DNA of 6,923 nt, taken from assembly GCA_002298155.1 (NCBI GenBank), contig DBME01000441.1, positions 1-6,923 of the forward strand, given 5' to 3'. The position numbers and the translations under genes are program-made. The stretch is from Holophagaceae bacterium UBA706 (GTDB lineage Bacteria; Acidobacteriota; Holophagae; Holophagales; Holophagaceae). Position 1 is the stretch's first letter, and each line of letters opens with the position of its first letter. Shown here piece after piece: positions 1 through 5,323 of the stretch. The notes under the pieces were generated by a model. That model was given only the letters and a program-made list of their open reading frames with translations, ran no database searches and had not been told where the DNA came from.

Positions 1-2
1 AA

Positions 3-614
3 CCCTCCCCCGGCAATGCCCCCGTGCGCGAGCAGGGGCAAGCCGCCACGACGCTGCCGCCCGAAACCGAGGCAGCCGTGGTGATCACCCGCCCGCAGCA
101 GGAGTCGACGCCCCATCAGGCCGGCCGTCCCCTCCCTGCGCTGAACGAGCCGGCCACGGACGGGAGTACGGAGATCACTGCCCATCCGCAGCCGGAACGG
201 ACCGCCCAGGGTCCGGCAGCGGGTCAGCCTACACAGCGCCCGGAGGTTGCCGACCCGCGGGCGGCATCGGTTATCCGGGACCAGCTGGCGGCCCTGAACA
301 GCGGCATAGTCACCTGGAACGGCGAGGCATGGCCGGGACAGCGGATGCAATGGCAGGTCGAAGACCGGGAAGCGCGGCATCGCGACACCCCGGAAGGGAG
401 ATGGCACAGCGAATTGCGGGTCGACCTGCCGAACCTGGGGCGGGTCACCACCGCGCTGAAGGTCCGGGGCAAGGAGCTGCATATCTCGTTCACCGCCGAC
501 ACCGACACCACGTCAACGCTCATGCAGCAGGAAGCCGTCCGCCTGGAGGAACGTCTCGCCGCGGCAGGACTGAAACTGGCAAACCTGGTAATCCGTCATG
601 GCAAAAAAGAGTGA
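3..614 (+). CDS. fliK: Flagellar hook-length control protein (FliK-like), C-terminal part, 5' end off the window
   Basis: The frame is open from base 3 with no stop upstream, so the gene begins before the window; the GTG at 24 is simply the first start-like codon. About the first 95 visible residues are low-complexity, rich in Pro, Gln, Ala and Thr, as in the variable central part of FliK proteins. The last ~75 residues look like a compact FliK C-terminal domain: a segment reading LRVDLPNLGRVTTALKVRG, then a helix with LMQQEAVRLEERLAAAGLKL and a final strand. FliK measures hook length during flagellar assembly and triggers the export-specificity switch by acting on FlhB. The next gene encodes an FlhB-C-like protein and overlaps this one by 17 bases, which supports the assignment. 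The match is by family resemblance, not a strict motif, so the protein could be a FliK-related export regulator rather than the main FliK. Confidence 0.66.
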   Translation, partial: PSPGNAPVREQGQAATTLPPETEAAVVITRPQQESTPHQAGRPLPALNEPATDGSTEITAHPQPERTAQGPAAGQPTQRPEVADPRAASVIRDQLAALNSGIVTWNGEAWPGQRMQWQVEDREARHRDTPEGRWHSELRVDLPNLGRVTTALKVRGKELHISFTADTDTTSTLMQQEAVRLEERLAAAGLKLANLVIRHGKKE

Positions 615-891
615 CCGCGAACGACAGGCTGCCGCACTCGCCTACAAAGCGGGTGATTACGCCCCGCGGGTTGTTGCCAGGGGCCGCGGCATGGCCGCCG
701 AGGCCATCATCGCCCTGGCGCGGGAATCGGGCGTGTATGTGCACGAATCACCGGAGTTGGTCACCCTGCTGATGAAGGTGGATCTCGACCACTTCATCCC
801 GCCGGAACTCTATGTTGCGGTGGCCGAGATCCTGGCCTGGCTCTACTGGCTGGAACACGGCAAACCCGATGAGCCGCACGCCCCCTCCTGA
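598..891 (+). CDS. Stand-alone FlhB C-terminal-like protein (EscU/YscU/HrcU family, FlhB2/FlhX type)
   Basis: This 97-residue soluble protein resembles the cytoplasmic C-terminal domain of FlhB, the export-switch component of the flagellar type III secretion apparatus. Family landmarks are AAALAYKAGDYAPRVVARGRG at about 12-31 (family pattern AxALxY...APxVVAKGxG), a helix with ESGVYVHESPELVTLL at 43-58, and IPPELYVAVAEILAWLYWL at 67-85. It has no transmembrane part and no NPTH autocleavage site, so it corresponds to the piece distal to the FlhB cleavage point. Such short FlhB homologues are known next to flagellar genes in several bacteria and can partly replace the cleaved FlhB C-terminus. 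The ATG at 598 overlaps the end of the FliK-like gene by 17 bases, which points to translational coupling. Its role in export switching is inferred from family and neighbour. Confidence 0.83.
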   Translation: MAKKSDRERQAAALAYKAGDYAPRVVARGRGMAAEAIIALARESGVYVHESPELVTLLMKVDLDHFIPPELYVAVAEILAWLYWLEHGKPDEPHAPS

Positions 892-989
892 GCAGCGTGC
901 CGCCTTTATCCCTACATTCTGCAGTGTGCCGCAGCAGGCCCGTCTCCCCATTTCCTTCTTAATTGTCGTCACTTATCAATGCTTTTCAG

Positions 990-1018
990 TTGACCATAGC
1001 GCGCTGTTGCGCTATTAG
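990..1018 (+). promoter_or_regulatory. Candidate sigma-70-type promoter for pta
   Basis: TTGACC at 990-995 matches the -35 consensus TTGACA at five of six bases. TATTAG at 1013-1018 is a moderate -10 at exactly 17 bases spacing. A perfect TATAAT lies at 1019-1024 but is 23 bases from TTGACC, too far to pair with it, so it may be used alone or be fortuitous. The local AT-richness and the start of pta at 1055 fit a promoter here. No transcription start can be assigned from sequence alone. Confidence 0.5.
996..1015. promoter_or_regulatory. Inverted repeat in the promoter spacer, possible operator
   Basis: ATAGCGC at 996-1002 and GCGCTAT at 1009-1015 form a perfect 7-base inverted repeat with a 6-base centre. 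It sits between the -35 and -10 candidates and overlaps the start of the -10. This size and placement suit a dimeric repressor blocking RNA polymerase. I do not recognise the regulator. There is no following T-run, so it is not a terminator. Confidence 0.42.
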
Positions 1019-1044
1019 TATAATCCCGTTTTACAATTTATCTG

Positions 1045-1054
1045 GGAGGAAGAC
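1045..1054 (+). promoter_or_regulatory. Ribosome-binding site of pta
   Basis: GGAGG at 1045-1049 lies 5 bases before the ATG at 1055. It is a strong Shine-Dalgarno match and fixes the start of the pta frame, whose first residues MSLVEQIKSKAKKN look like a normal Pta N-terminus. Confidence 0.8.
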
Positions 1055-1570
1055 ATGTCACTTGTCGAACAAATCAAAAGCAAGGCCAAAAAGAATCTTA
1101 AAACCGTAGTTCTCCCCGAAAGCTATGACGAGCGGATGCTCTTTGCCGCTCAGCAAATCGTGGAACAAGGTTTGGCAAAGATTGTCATTCTCGGCAATCC
1201 TGATATGGTATCGGCGGCAGCCTCCGCCAAGGGGATCAACCTGGCTGGGGTTGAGATCATCGAACCGGCAACGGCACCGCGTCTTGCTGCCTACATCGAC
1301 GAGTTTGTTGAACTCCGGAAGAGCAAGGGCCTTACCCGCGAAGAGGCGCAGAAGCTCCTGACCGCAAAGGACAATCTCTACTTTGCCGGCATGATGGTGC
1401 GCACCGGTGACGCCGACGGCGAGGTTGCCGGCGCAACCGGCACTACCGGCGATGTGCTGCGGGCTGCCTTTCAGACCGTCGGCACCGCTCCGGGGATCAA
1501 GACCGTCTCCTCGTTTTTCCTGATGGTGACCAAGACCCCGTCATTCGGCGAGAACGGCATCCTGCTGTTC
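1055..1570 (+). pseudogene. pta: Phosphate acetyltransferase, N-terminal ~172 codons only (truncated at the join)
   Basis: Pta (EC 2.3.1.8) catalyses acetyl-CoA + phosphate to acetyl phosphate + CoA; with acetate kinase it links acetate and acetyl-CoA in the cytoplasm. Recognisable segments are KTVVLPESYDERMLFAAQQI (residues 16-35), IVILGNPD (43-50), LTAKDNLYFAGMMVRTGDADG (102-122), VAGATGTTGDVLRAAFQTVG (124-143) and the TVSSFFLM...FGENGILLF strand (150-172). A complete short-form Pta is about 330 residues, so roughly the C-terminal half, which completes the CoA site, is missing. No ackA is visible because the sequence changes identity. The start has a good ribosome-binding site and its own promoter region. 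The protein type and codon use suggest Geobacter or a relative; that is inference. The native gene is presumably intact in its source genome. Confidence 0.88.
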
Positions 1571-2491
1571 CTGCTGGCCGCCCTGATCGCCTGCGCGATC
1601 TTCGTCCCCAACTTCGTCAGCGCCTACAACCTCAGGAACCTGACGCTGCAGGCCACCGACCTGCTGATCATCTCCTGCGGCCTCACCTACGTGGTCCTGA
1701 ACGGCGGCATCGACTTCTCGGTCACCTCGGTGATGGCGCTCGGCAGCGTGACCGGCGCCTACCTGATGGCGCTGTCGCCGCTGAAGGACCAGCCGGCCCT
1801 CTCCATCCCCCTCGCCATCGTGGCCATGATCGCCATCGGCGGCCTGGTGGGGGCGCTCAACGGCCTGGCCGTCGCGGTCCTCAAGATGCCGAGCTTCATC
1901 GCCACGCTGGGGACGCAGCTCGGAATCTCGGGCGTGGCCATCCTCTTCGCCCGCACGGTGTCGCCGCGCTCCTCCATCAACGGCCTGCCGGACGCCTTCC
2001 TCTGGCTCGGCGGCTCGGGCGACTCGTTCCTGGTGCCGGTGGCCGTGGCGGTCGCCATCCTGGCGCTCTCCCACTGGCTCCTCACCCGCACCGTCTTCGG
2101 GCGGCGGATCTTCTCCATCGGCACCAACCCGCGGGCGTCCTTCATCTCGGGCATGCCGGTCCGGCGCACGGTCTTCCTGCTCTGCCTCCTCAGCGGCCTC
2201 TACGCCGGGGTGGCCAGCGTGATCGCCACCAGCCGCAACGAGGCCGGGATCCCCTCGCTGGGCGACAAGATGTTCATCAGCGTCATCGCCAGCATCGTCA
2301 TCGGAGGGACGTCGATCGCGGGCGGGTCGGGCGGCTTCAAGCAGACGCTGGTGGGGGTGCTGCTCATCACCCTCATCAACAACGCCATGAACCTGCTCGG
2401 CATCGAGTGGTACATCACCATGATCTTCCAGGGCGCCCTGATCCTCGTGGCGGCGTTCCTCGACCAGATGCTCCGGGCCGCGCGGGCCTGA
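1055..2491 (+). CDS. Chimeric ORF: Pta N-terminal half joined in frame to an RbsC-type sugar ABC permease
   Basis: The 478-residue frame encodes two unrelated proteins. Residues 1 to about 172 are the N-terminal half of phosphate acetyltransferase, a soluble enzyme that interconverts acetyl-CoA and acetyl phosphate. Residues from about 167 to 478 are a polytopic inner-membrane permease of the ribose/xylose ABC family. The switch occurs in GENGILLF (165-172). Pta proteins normally continue from this motif into ADCAV-like sequence, but here hydrophobic LLAALIACAIFVPNF follows. Codon use changes at the same place, from mixed to strongly G/C-ending. I know of no Pta-permease fusion family, and the Pta half lacks the rest of its catalytic fold. 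The ORF is real as a reading frame but most likely results from an assembly join. The two parts are annotated separately. Confidence 0.75.
   Translation: MSLVEQIKSKAKKNLKTVVLPESYDERMLFAAQQIVEQGLAKIVILGNPDMVSAAASAKGINLAGVEIIEPATAPRLAAYIDEFVELRKSKGLTREEAQKLLTAKDNLYFAGMMVRTGDADGEVAGATGTTGDVLRAAFQTVGTAPGIKTVSSFFLMVTKTPSFGENGILLFLLAALIACAIFVPNFVSAYNLRNLTLQATDLLIISCGLTYVVLNGGIDFSVTSVMALGSVTGAYLMALSPLKDQPALSIPLAIVAMIAIGGLVGALNGLAVAVLKMPSFIATLGTQLGISGVAILFARTVSPRSSINGLPDAFLWLGGSGDSFLVPVAVAVAILALSHWLLTRTVFGRRIFSIGTNPRASFISGMPVRRTVFLLCLLSGLYAGVASVIATSRNEAGIPSLGDKMFISVIASIVIGGTSIAGGSGGFKQTLVGVLLITLINNAMNLLGIEWYITMIFQGALILVAAFLDQMLRAARA
1550..1570. other. Probable sequence join 1 (block A to block B)
   Basis: These 21 bases encode ENGILLF, which fits the Pta family on the left and also the start of the first membrane helix of RbsC-type permeases on the right. 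The exact break cannot be set because both proteins could contain this stretch. Upstream the protein is soluble Pta with mixed codons; downstream it is a membrane permease with G/C-ending codons. A short identical stretch shared by two genomes is a typical place for an assembler to cross between them. Confidence 0.72.
1571..2491 (+). other. RbsC-type sugar ABC transporter permease, nearly complete, native start lost
   Basis: About 306 residues form a multi-helix inner-membrane permease of the ribose/xylose/galactoside ABC family, which moves sugar delivered by a periplasmic binding protein. Visible family features are the first helix ending PNFVSAYNLRNL, the signature LNGGIDFSVTSVMALGSVTGA (canonical TGGIDLSVGSVMAL), LNGLAVAVLKMPSFIATLGTQ, the cytoplasmic coupling segment FGRRIFSIGTNPRASFISGMPVRR, IVIGGTSIAGGSGG, and a last helix ending ALILVAAFLDQML. 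RbsC proteins are usually about 320-340 residues, so only the short N-terminal tail and start codon are missing. The ATPase gene follows after 35 bases, a normal operon arrangement. The substrate cannot be deduced, and no binding-protein gene is in the window. Confidence 0.88.
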
Positions 2492-2515
2492 GCGCGCCGC
2501 CGACCGTCCGGGCGC

Positions 2516-2526
2516 AGGAGCCGATC
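2516..2526 (+). promoter_or_regulatory. Ribosome-binding site supporting a GTG start of the sugar ABC ATPase
   Basis: AGGAG at 2516-2520 is 6 bases before GTG at 2527. The alternative ATG at 2542 is preceded only by a weak AAGG-like sequence, so GTG is preferred. The choice changes the protein by five residues. Confidence 0.55.
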
Positions 2527-3180
2527 GTGCAAGGCGAGCCGATGCTGCGGATGCAGGAGATCGACAAGTCCTTCGCCGGCGTGCGGGTCCTCTCCCGCGT
2601 GTCGCTGGAGCTGGGGCGGGGCGAGATCCTGGGGGTCGTCGGCGAGAACGGCGCCGGCAAGTCCACCCTGATGAACGTCCTGGGCGGCGTCCTGCGCATG
2701 GACGCAGGGGCCATGGTCCTCGACGGCAAGCCCTACGCCCCCGCCTCGCCCAAGGAGGCGAGCGACGCCGGCGTGGCCTTCATCCACCAGGAGCTCAACC
2801 TGTTCTCGAACCTCACGGTGGCCGAGAACATGTTCCTGGACCAGTTCCCCACCGGGTTCGCCGGCAGGATCCGCTTCGGCCAGATCCGGAAGGCCGCGGC
2901 GGAGTACCTGACCCGCTACGAGGTCCCGGCCCGCCCCGACACCCGGATCGAGGCGCTGCCGATGGGCGCCCGGCAGATGGTGGAGATCGCCAAGGCGGTC
3001 TCGTTCGACTCCGACGTGCTGATCATGGACGAGCCTACCTCGGCGCTGAGCGAGACGGAGGTCAGCCATCTGTTCCGCATCATTCGCCAATTGCGCGCGC
3101 AGGGCAAAGGCATCGTCTACATCACGCACAAGATGGACGAGGTGTTCGCCATCACCGACGAGGTGAGCGTCTACCGGGAC
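2527..3180 (+). other. Sugar ABC transporter ATP-binding protein, first nucleotide-binding domain (RbsA/MglA family), truncated
   Basis: This part powers import through the upstream permease by ATP hydrolysis on the cytoplasmic face. Visible elements (GTG = residue 1) are Walker A GENGAGKST at 39-47, Q-loop FIHQELNL with Q88, AENMFLDQ at 99-106 typical of the family, signature region LPMGARQMVEIAKA at 144-157 (the first domain in this family has a degenerate signature), Walker B with D-loop DVLIMDEPTSAL at 163-174, and switch histidine H201 in ITHKMDEVF. All catalytic elements of this first domain are present, but the second domain with the usual LSGGNQQK signature is missing, so a working transporter ATPase is unlikely. 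Codons at about 3034-3113 differ from the surroundings. Confidence 0.88.
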
Positions 3181-3858
3181 GGCGAGTTCCTGGTGCGGGA
3201 GGACGAGGAGTCCCAGGAGATCTTCGTGCTGCTCACGGGGGCCCTGGTGGTGGAGCGCGACGCCGGCGTCCCCGGAACCCCGCCCGCGGTGCTGGCCTGC
3301 ATCTCCGCCGAGGACGGCGTGGCCATCGTGGGCGAGATGGCCTACCTGGGCGCCCTGCGCCGCACGGCGTCGGTGCGCTGCTCGGGCATGACCCGCGTGC
3401 TTTGCCTGCGGCCCGAGCACATCGACCGGATCATCGACGGCTTCCCCATGCTCACCCGGGTGATCTGCACGCAGTTCTCCCGCCGGCTCCAGGAGACCCT
3501 CCAGGCCCTGTCGCGGTTCCAGGCCCGCTTCGCCCTGAACCCCGGCCGCAAGGTGGCCCAGGACGGCGACGTCCTGTTCGCCCGGGGCGATTCCGCCCCC
3601 GAACAATTCATCACGGGACCGGGCGCCGTGCGCCTGGAGCGGGATGGGGCCCCGCCGGAGGTCCTGGGACCCGAGGCCTTCCCCCAGGGCTTCCTGGACC
3701 TGGACGCCTACCTGGGGGGCCGCCCCCACGCCGCCACCGCCAGGGTGGAAGGCATGGCCTTCCTGGCCGTGCTGGGGCTGGAGGACCGGCCCGCGGTGGT
3801 GCGCACCTTCCCGGAGCTGGCGATCGAAGTCCTGGAACGGGGCCGGGTCGCGCAATAA
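2527..3858 (+). CDS. Chimeric ORF: RbsA-type ABC ATPase domain 1 joined in frame to tandem cyclic-nucleotide-binding domains
   Basis: The 443-residue frame (GTG start) joins a sugar-transporter ATPase domain (1 to about 218) to a tandem cNMP-binding-like protein (about 219-443). RbsA/XylG/MglA ATPases are about 500 residues with two nucleotide-binding domains; here the second is absent. The switch falls in DGEFLVR (218-224). ABC proteins of this type have a D-G before the domain end, while GEFLVRE is typical of the first strands of a cNMP domain. Codon bias also shifts toward the style of the downstream MFS, Dus and STAS genes. As a real protein it would be a cyclic-nucleotide-responsive transporter ATPase, which I do not know as a family. 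A second assembly join is more likely. The frame is also open upstream to 2407, but that part overlaps the permease and is not supported. Confidence 0.72.
   Translation: MQGEPMLRMQEIDKSFAGVRVLSRVSLELGRGEILGVVGENGAGKSTLMNVLGGVLRMDAGAMVLDGKPYAPASPKEASDAGVAFIHQELNLFSNLTVAENMFLDQFPTGFAGRIRFGQIRKAAAEYLTRYEVPARPDTRIEALPMGARQMVEIAKAVSFDSDVLIMDEPTSALSETEVSHLFRIIRQLRAQGKGIVYITHKMDEVFAITDEVSVYRDGEFLVREDEESQEIFVLLTGALVVERDAGVPGTPPAVLACISAEDGVAIVGEMAYLGALRRTASVRCSGMTRVLCLRPEHIDRIIDGFPMLTRVICTQFSRRLQETLQALSRFQARFALNPGRKVAQDGDVLFARGDSAPEQFITGPGAVRLERDGAPPEVLGPEAFPQGFLDLDAYLGGRPHAATARVEGMAFLAVLGLEDRPAVVRTFPELAIEVLERGRVAQ
3178..3198. other. Probable sequence join 2 (block B to block C)
   Basis: These 21 bases encode DGEFLVR, compatible with the end of the ABC domain (VYRDGEF) and with the start of a cNMP-binding domain (GEFLVRE). 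On the left is an ABC ATPase cut before its second half; on the right is a cNMP-domain protein lacking its N-terminus. Like join 1, it sits on a short stretch that both families could share and keeps the reading frame. The exact point is uncertain by several codons. Confidence 0.68.
3181..3858 (+). other. Tandem cyclic-nucleotide-binding-domain protein, N-terminus missing
   Basis: Two CAP_ED/cNMP-like domains lie in series. The first (about 219-300 of the joined frame) has GEFLVRE..SQEIFVLLTGALVV and a phosphate-binding cassette IVGEMAYLGALRRTASVR at 267-284, with G269-E270 and R279-T280-A281 as in nucleotide-binding members. A helical stretch follows (298-332). The second (about 346-437), starting DGDVLFARGDSAPEQFI, keeps the fold pattern but has QGFLDLDAYLGGRPHAATARV, so the conserved Glu is absent and His401 replaces the Arg; it probably does not bind cNMP in the usual way. 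No helix-turn-helix or membrane segment follows, so it may be a sensor or scaffold rather than a CRP-type regulator. The MFS gene begins 41 bases downstream. Confidence 0.72.
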
Positions 3859-3890
3859 TAGCTCCACGGCGCAATCCTGCGGCGGAGGCG

Positions 3891-3899
3891 GGAGGGCGG
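3891..3899 (+). promoter_or_regulatory. Ribosome-binding site supporting a TTG start of the MFS gene
   Basis: GGAGG at 3891-3895 precedes TTG at 3900 by 4 bases. The first in-frame ATG (3963) lies inside the first membrane helix, after residues that match the normal start of DHA2 transporters, so the TTG is preferred. Confidence 0.55.
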
Positions 3900-5321
3900 T
3901 TGGAGGCAACGGAGAATCCACGGCGCTGGGCCCTGCTGGCCCTCACCTCCGTGGGGGCCTTCATGGCGCCCCTGGACGGCTCCATCGTGTCCGTGGCCCT
4001 GCCCCGCATGGGTCCCGCCCTGCACCTCACCTACGCGGCCTCCCTGTGGGTGCAGGCGGCGTACCTCCTGGCCATGGCCGTGACCCTCATCCCCTTGGGC
4101 CGCCTGGCCGACCAATGGGGCAAGGTGCGCTTCTATCAGGCGGGCATCGCCATCTTCACCCTGGGCTCCCTGGCCGCGGCCCTGTCCGTGAGCGGCGCCT
4201 GGCTCGTGGCCAGCCGCGTCCTCCAGGGCATCGGCGGAGCCTTGCTGAGCGCCACCTCCGCCGCCATCGTCACCAGCGCCTTCCCGCCCCGGGAACGGGG
4301 CCGGGCCGTGGGCATCAACGTCATGGCCGTCTACGCGGGCCTCAGCGTGGGGCCGCCCCTGGGCGGCTACCTGGTGGACCACTTCGGCTGGCCGTGGATC
4401 TTCCTGGTGAACCTGCCGGTGGGCCTGGCCACCTTCCTGTGGGGCTGGCACCTCCTGCCCGCGGCCGAAGCGCGGCCCGGCCGGGGCGACCGCATGGACC
4501 TGCGCGGGGCGCTCCTCATGGGCGTCATGCTCGCGGCCCTCATCGTGCCGCTGACCTTCTCCTCCGAGTGGGGCTTCCGGTCGCCGCTCACCTGGGGCAT
4601 CCTCGCCGTGGCGCCCTTGGCCTTCCTGGCCTTCCTTGCCGCCGAACACCGCGCGCCGTCGCCCATGATGGACCTGGACCTCATCCGCCGGAACCGCCTC
4701 TTCGCCACCGCCAACCTCGCCGCCCTCCTCAACTACTGCGCCCTCTACGCCGTGAGCGTCCTCACCGCCGTGCAGCTCCAGCTGGTCATGGGCCATCCGG
4801 CCAAGGTGGCCGGCTGGGTGATGATGGGCCAGCCCGTCATGCAGACCGTGCTCAGCCCCTTCTCGGGCCGCCTCAGCGACCGCATCGGCTCCCGCACCCT
4901 GGCCACCGCGGGCATGGTGTTCGTGGCCCTGGGCATGGCCCTGCTGGGCCTGGTGGGCCGCCACGCCACCCTGCCCCAGGTGGTGGGCGCCCTGGCCGTG
5001 GTGGGCCTGGGCATGGCCGCCTTCAGCGCCCCCAACACCAGCGCCATCCTGGGCAGCGTGGACCGCAGCCAGCTGGGCGTCGCCAGCGCCTTCCTCGCCA
5101 CCATGCGCGTCACGGGCCAGGCCCTCAGCGTGGCCTTCCTGGGCGGCATCGCCGCCAGCCGCCTGGGCAGCGGGGGCTGGCGCATGCTTCTCCGCCAGGC
5201 CTCGGGCTCCGCCGCCGACGCCTTCGCCTGGGGCTACCGGGCCGCCATGTTCACCGGCGCCATCCTGGCCCTCCTGGGCGCCTGGGCGAGCCTCACCCGC
5301 AGCGATTCCGTGAAAGCCTGA
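3900..5321 (+). CDS. MFS multidrug efflux transporter, DHA2 (EmrB/QacA-like, 14-helix) family
   Basis: The 473-residue polytopic inner-membrane protein would be a proton-driven drug/H+ antiporter. Landmarks from the TTG start are TM1 ending in motif D1, LDGSIVSVALPRMGPAL (25-41); WVQAAYLLAMAV in TM2; motif A GRLADQWGKVRFY (67-79) in the TM2-TM3 loop; motif B SRVLQGIGGALLSAT (105-119) with the R-Q-G core; RERGRAVGI (131-139); antiporter motif C GLSVGPPLGGYL (147-158); then FGWPWIFLVNLPVGL, typical of DHA2 members. A second motif-A-like segment, SGRLSDRIGSRTL, lies near 322-334. Length suits the 14-helix group. It follows the cNMP-domain gene by 41 bases and ends 2 bases before the Dus gene, so the three are probably co-transcribed. 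The substrate is unknown. No MarR/TetR regulator or HlyD-type partner is nearby. Confidence 0.87.
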   Translation: MEATENPRRWALLALTSVGAFMAPLDGSIVSVALPRMGPALHLTYAASLWVQAAYLLAMAVTLIPLGRLADQWGKVRFYQAGIAIFTLGSLAAALSVSGAWLVASRVLQGIGGALLSATSAAIVTSAFPPRERGRAVGINVMAVYAGLSVGPPLGGYLVDHFGWPWIFLVNLPVGLATFLWGWHLLPAAEARPGRGDRMDLRGALLMGVMLAALIVPLTFSSEWGFRSPLTWGILAVAPLAFLAFLAAEHRAPSPMMDLDLIRRNRLFATANLAALLNYCALYAVSVLTAVQLQLVMGHPAKVAGWVMMGQPVMQTVLSPFSGRLSDRIGSRTLATAGMVFVALGMALLGLVGRHATLPQVVGALAVVGLGMAAFSAPNTSAILGSVDRSQLGVASAFLATMRVTGQALSVAFLGGIAASRLGSGGWRMLLRQASGSAADAFAWGYRAAMFTGAILALLGAWASLTRSDSVKA

Positions 5322-5323
5322 CC

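Larger units (their letters stand above)
892..1054 (+). other. Intergenic region upstream of pta
   Basis: This is the only sizeable gap in block A and is AT-richer than its surroundings. The first half has no ORF I would call and no convincing intrinsic terminator. It does contain an imperfect 12-base direct repeat, GCAGCGTGCCGC at 892-903 and GCAGTGTGCCGC at 921-932. The second half holds a promoter candidate, an inverted repeat and the pta ribosome-binding site, annotated separately. Confidence 0.6.

Noticed and set aside
892..932. Imperfect 12-base direct repeat as an operator or attachment site
   Set aside because: Only two copies with a mismatch, 29 bases apart, and no associated recombinase or regulator; probably chance.
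1055..2491. A new bifunctional Pta-permease enzyme
   Set aside because: The Pta part is cut in mid-fold and the permease lacks only its own N-terminus, with a codon-use change exactly at the switch. A join explains this better than a designed fusion.
3402..3899. Upstream extension of the MFS frame
   Set aside because: It overlaps the cNMP-domain gene and gives a Pro/Arg/Gly-rich translation without homology. The TTG at 3900 with a nearby GGAGG is a better start.
2200..3921. Long open frame on the - strand (573 codons)
   Set aside because: It is antisense to well-identified permease, ATPase and cNMP-domain sequence and crosses join 2. Its composition (His, Gly, Arg, Ala, Gln rich) is typical of antisense shadows in GC-rich genes.
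3708..4964. Long open frame on the - strand opposite the MFS gene
   Set aside because: Low-complexity Gly/His/Gln/Ala translation with no recognisable domain; it is the antisense of a clear MFS transporter.
3644..5323. 560-codon upstream extension of the Dus frame
   Set aside because: It is out-of-frame translation of the MFS gene (Pro/Gly/Arg/His-rich). Dus homology begins at the ATG at 5324.
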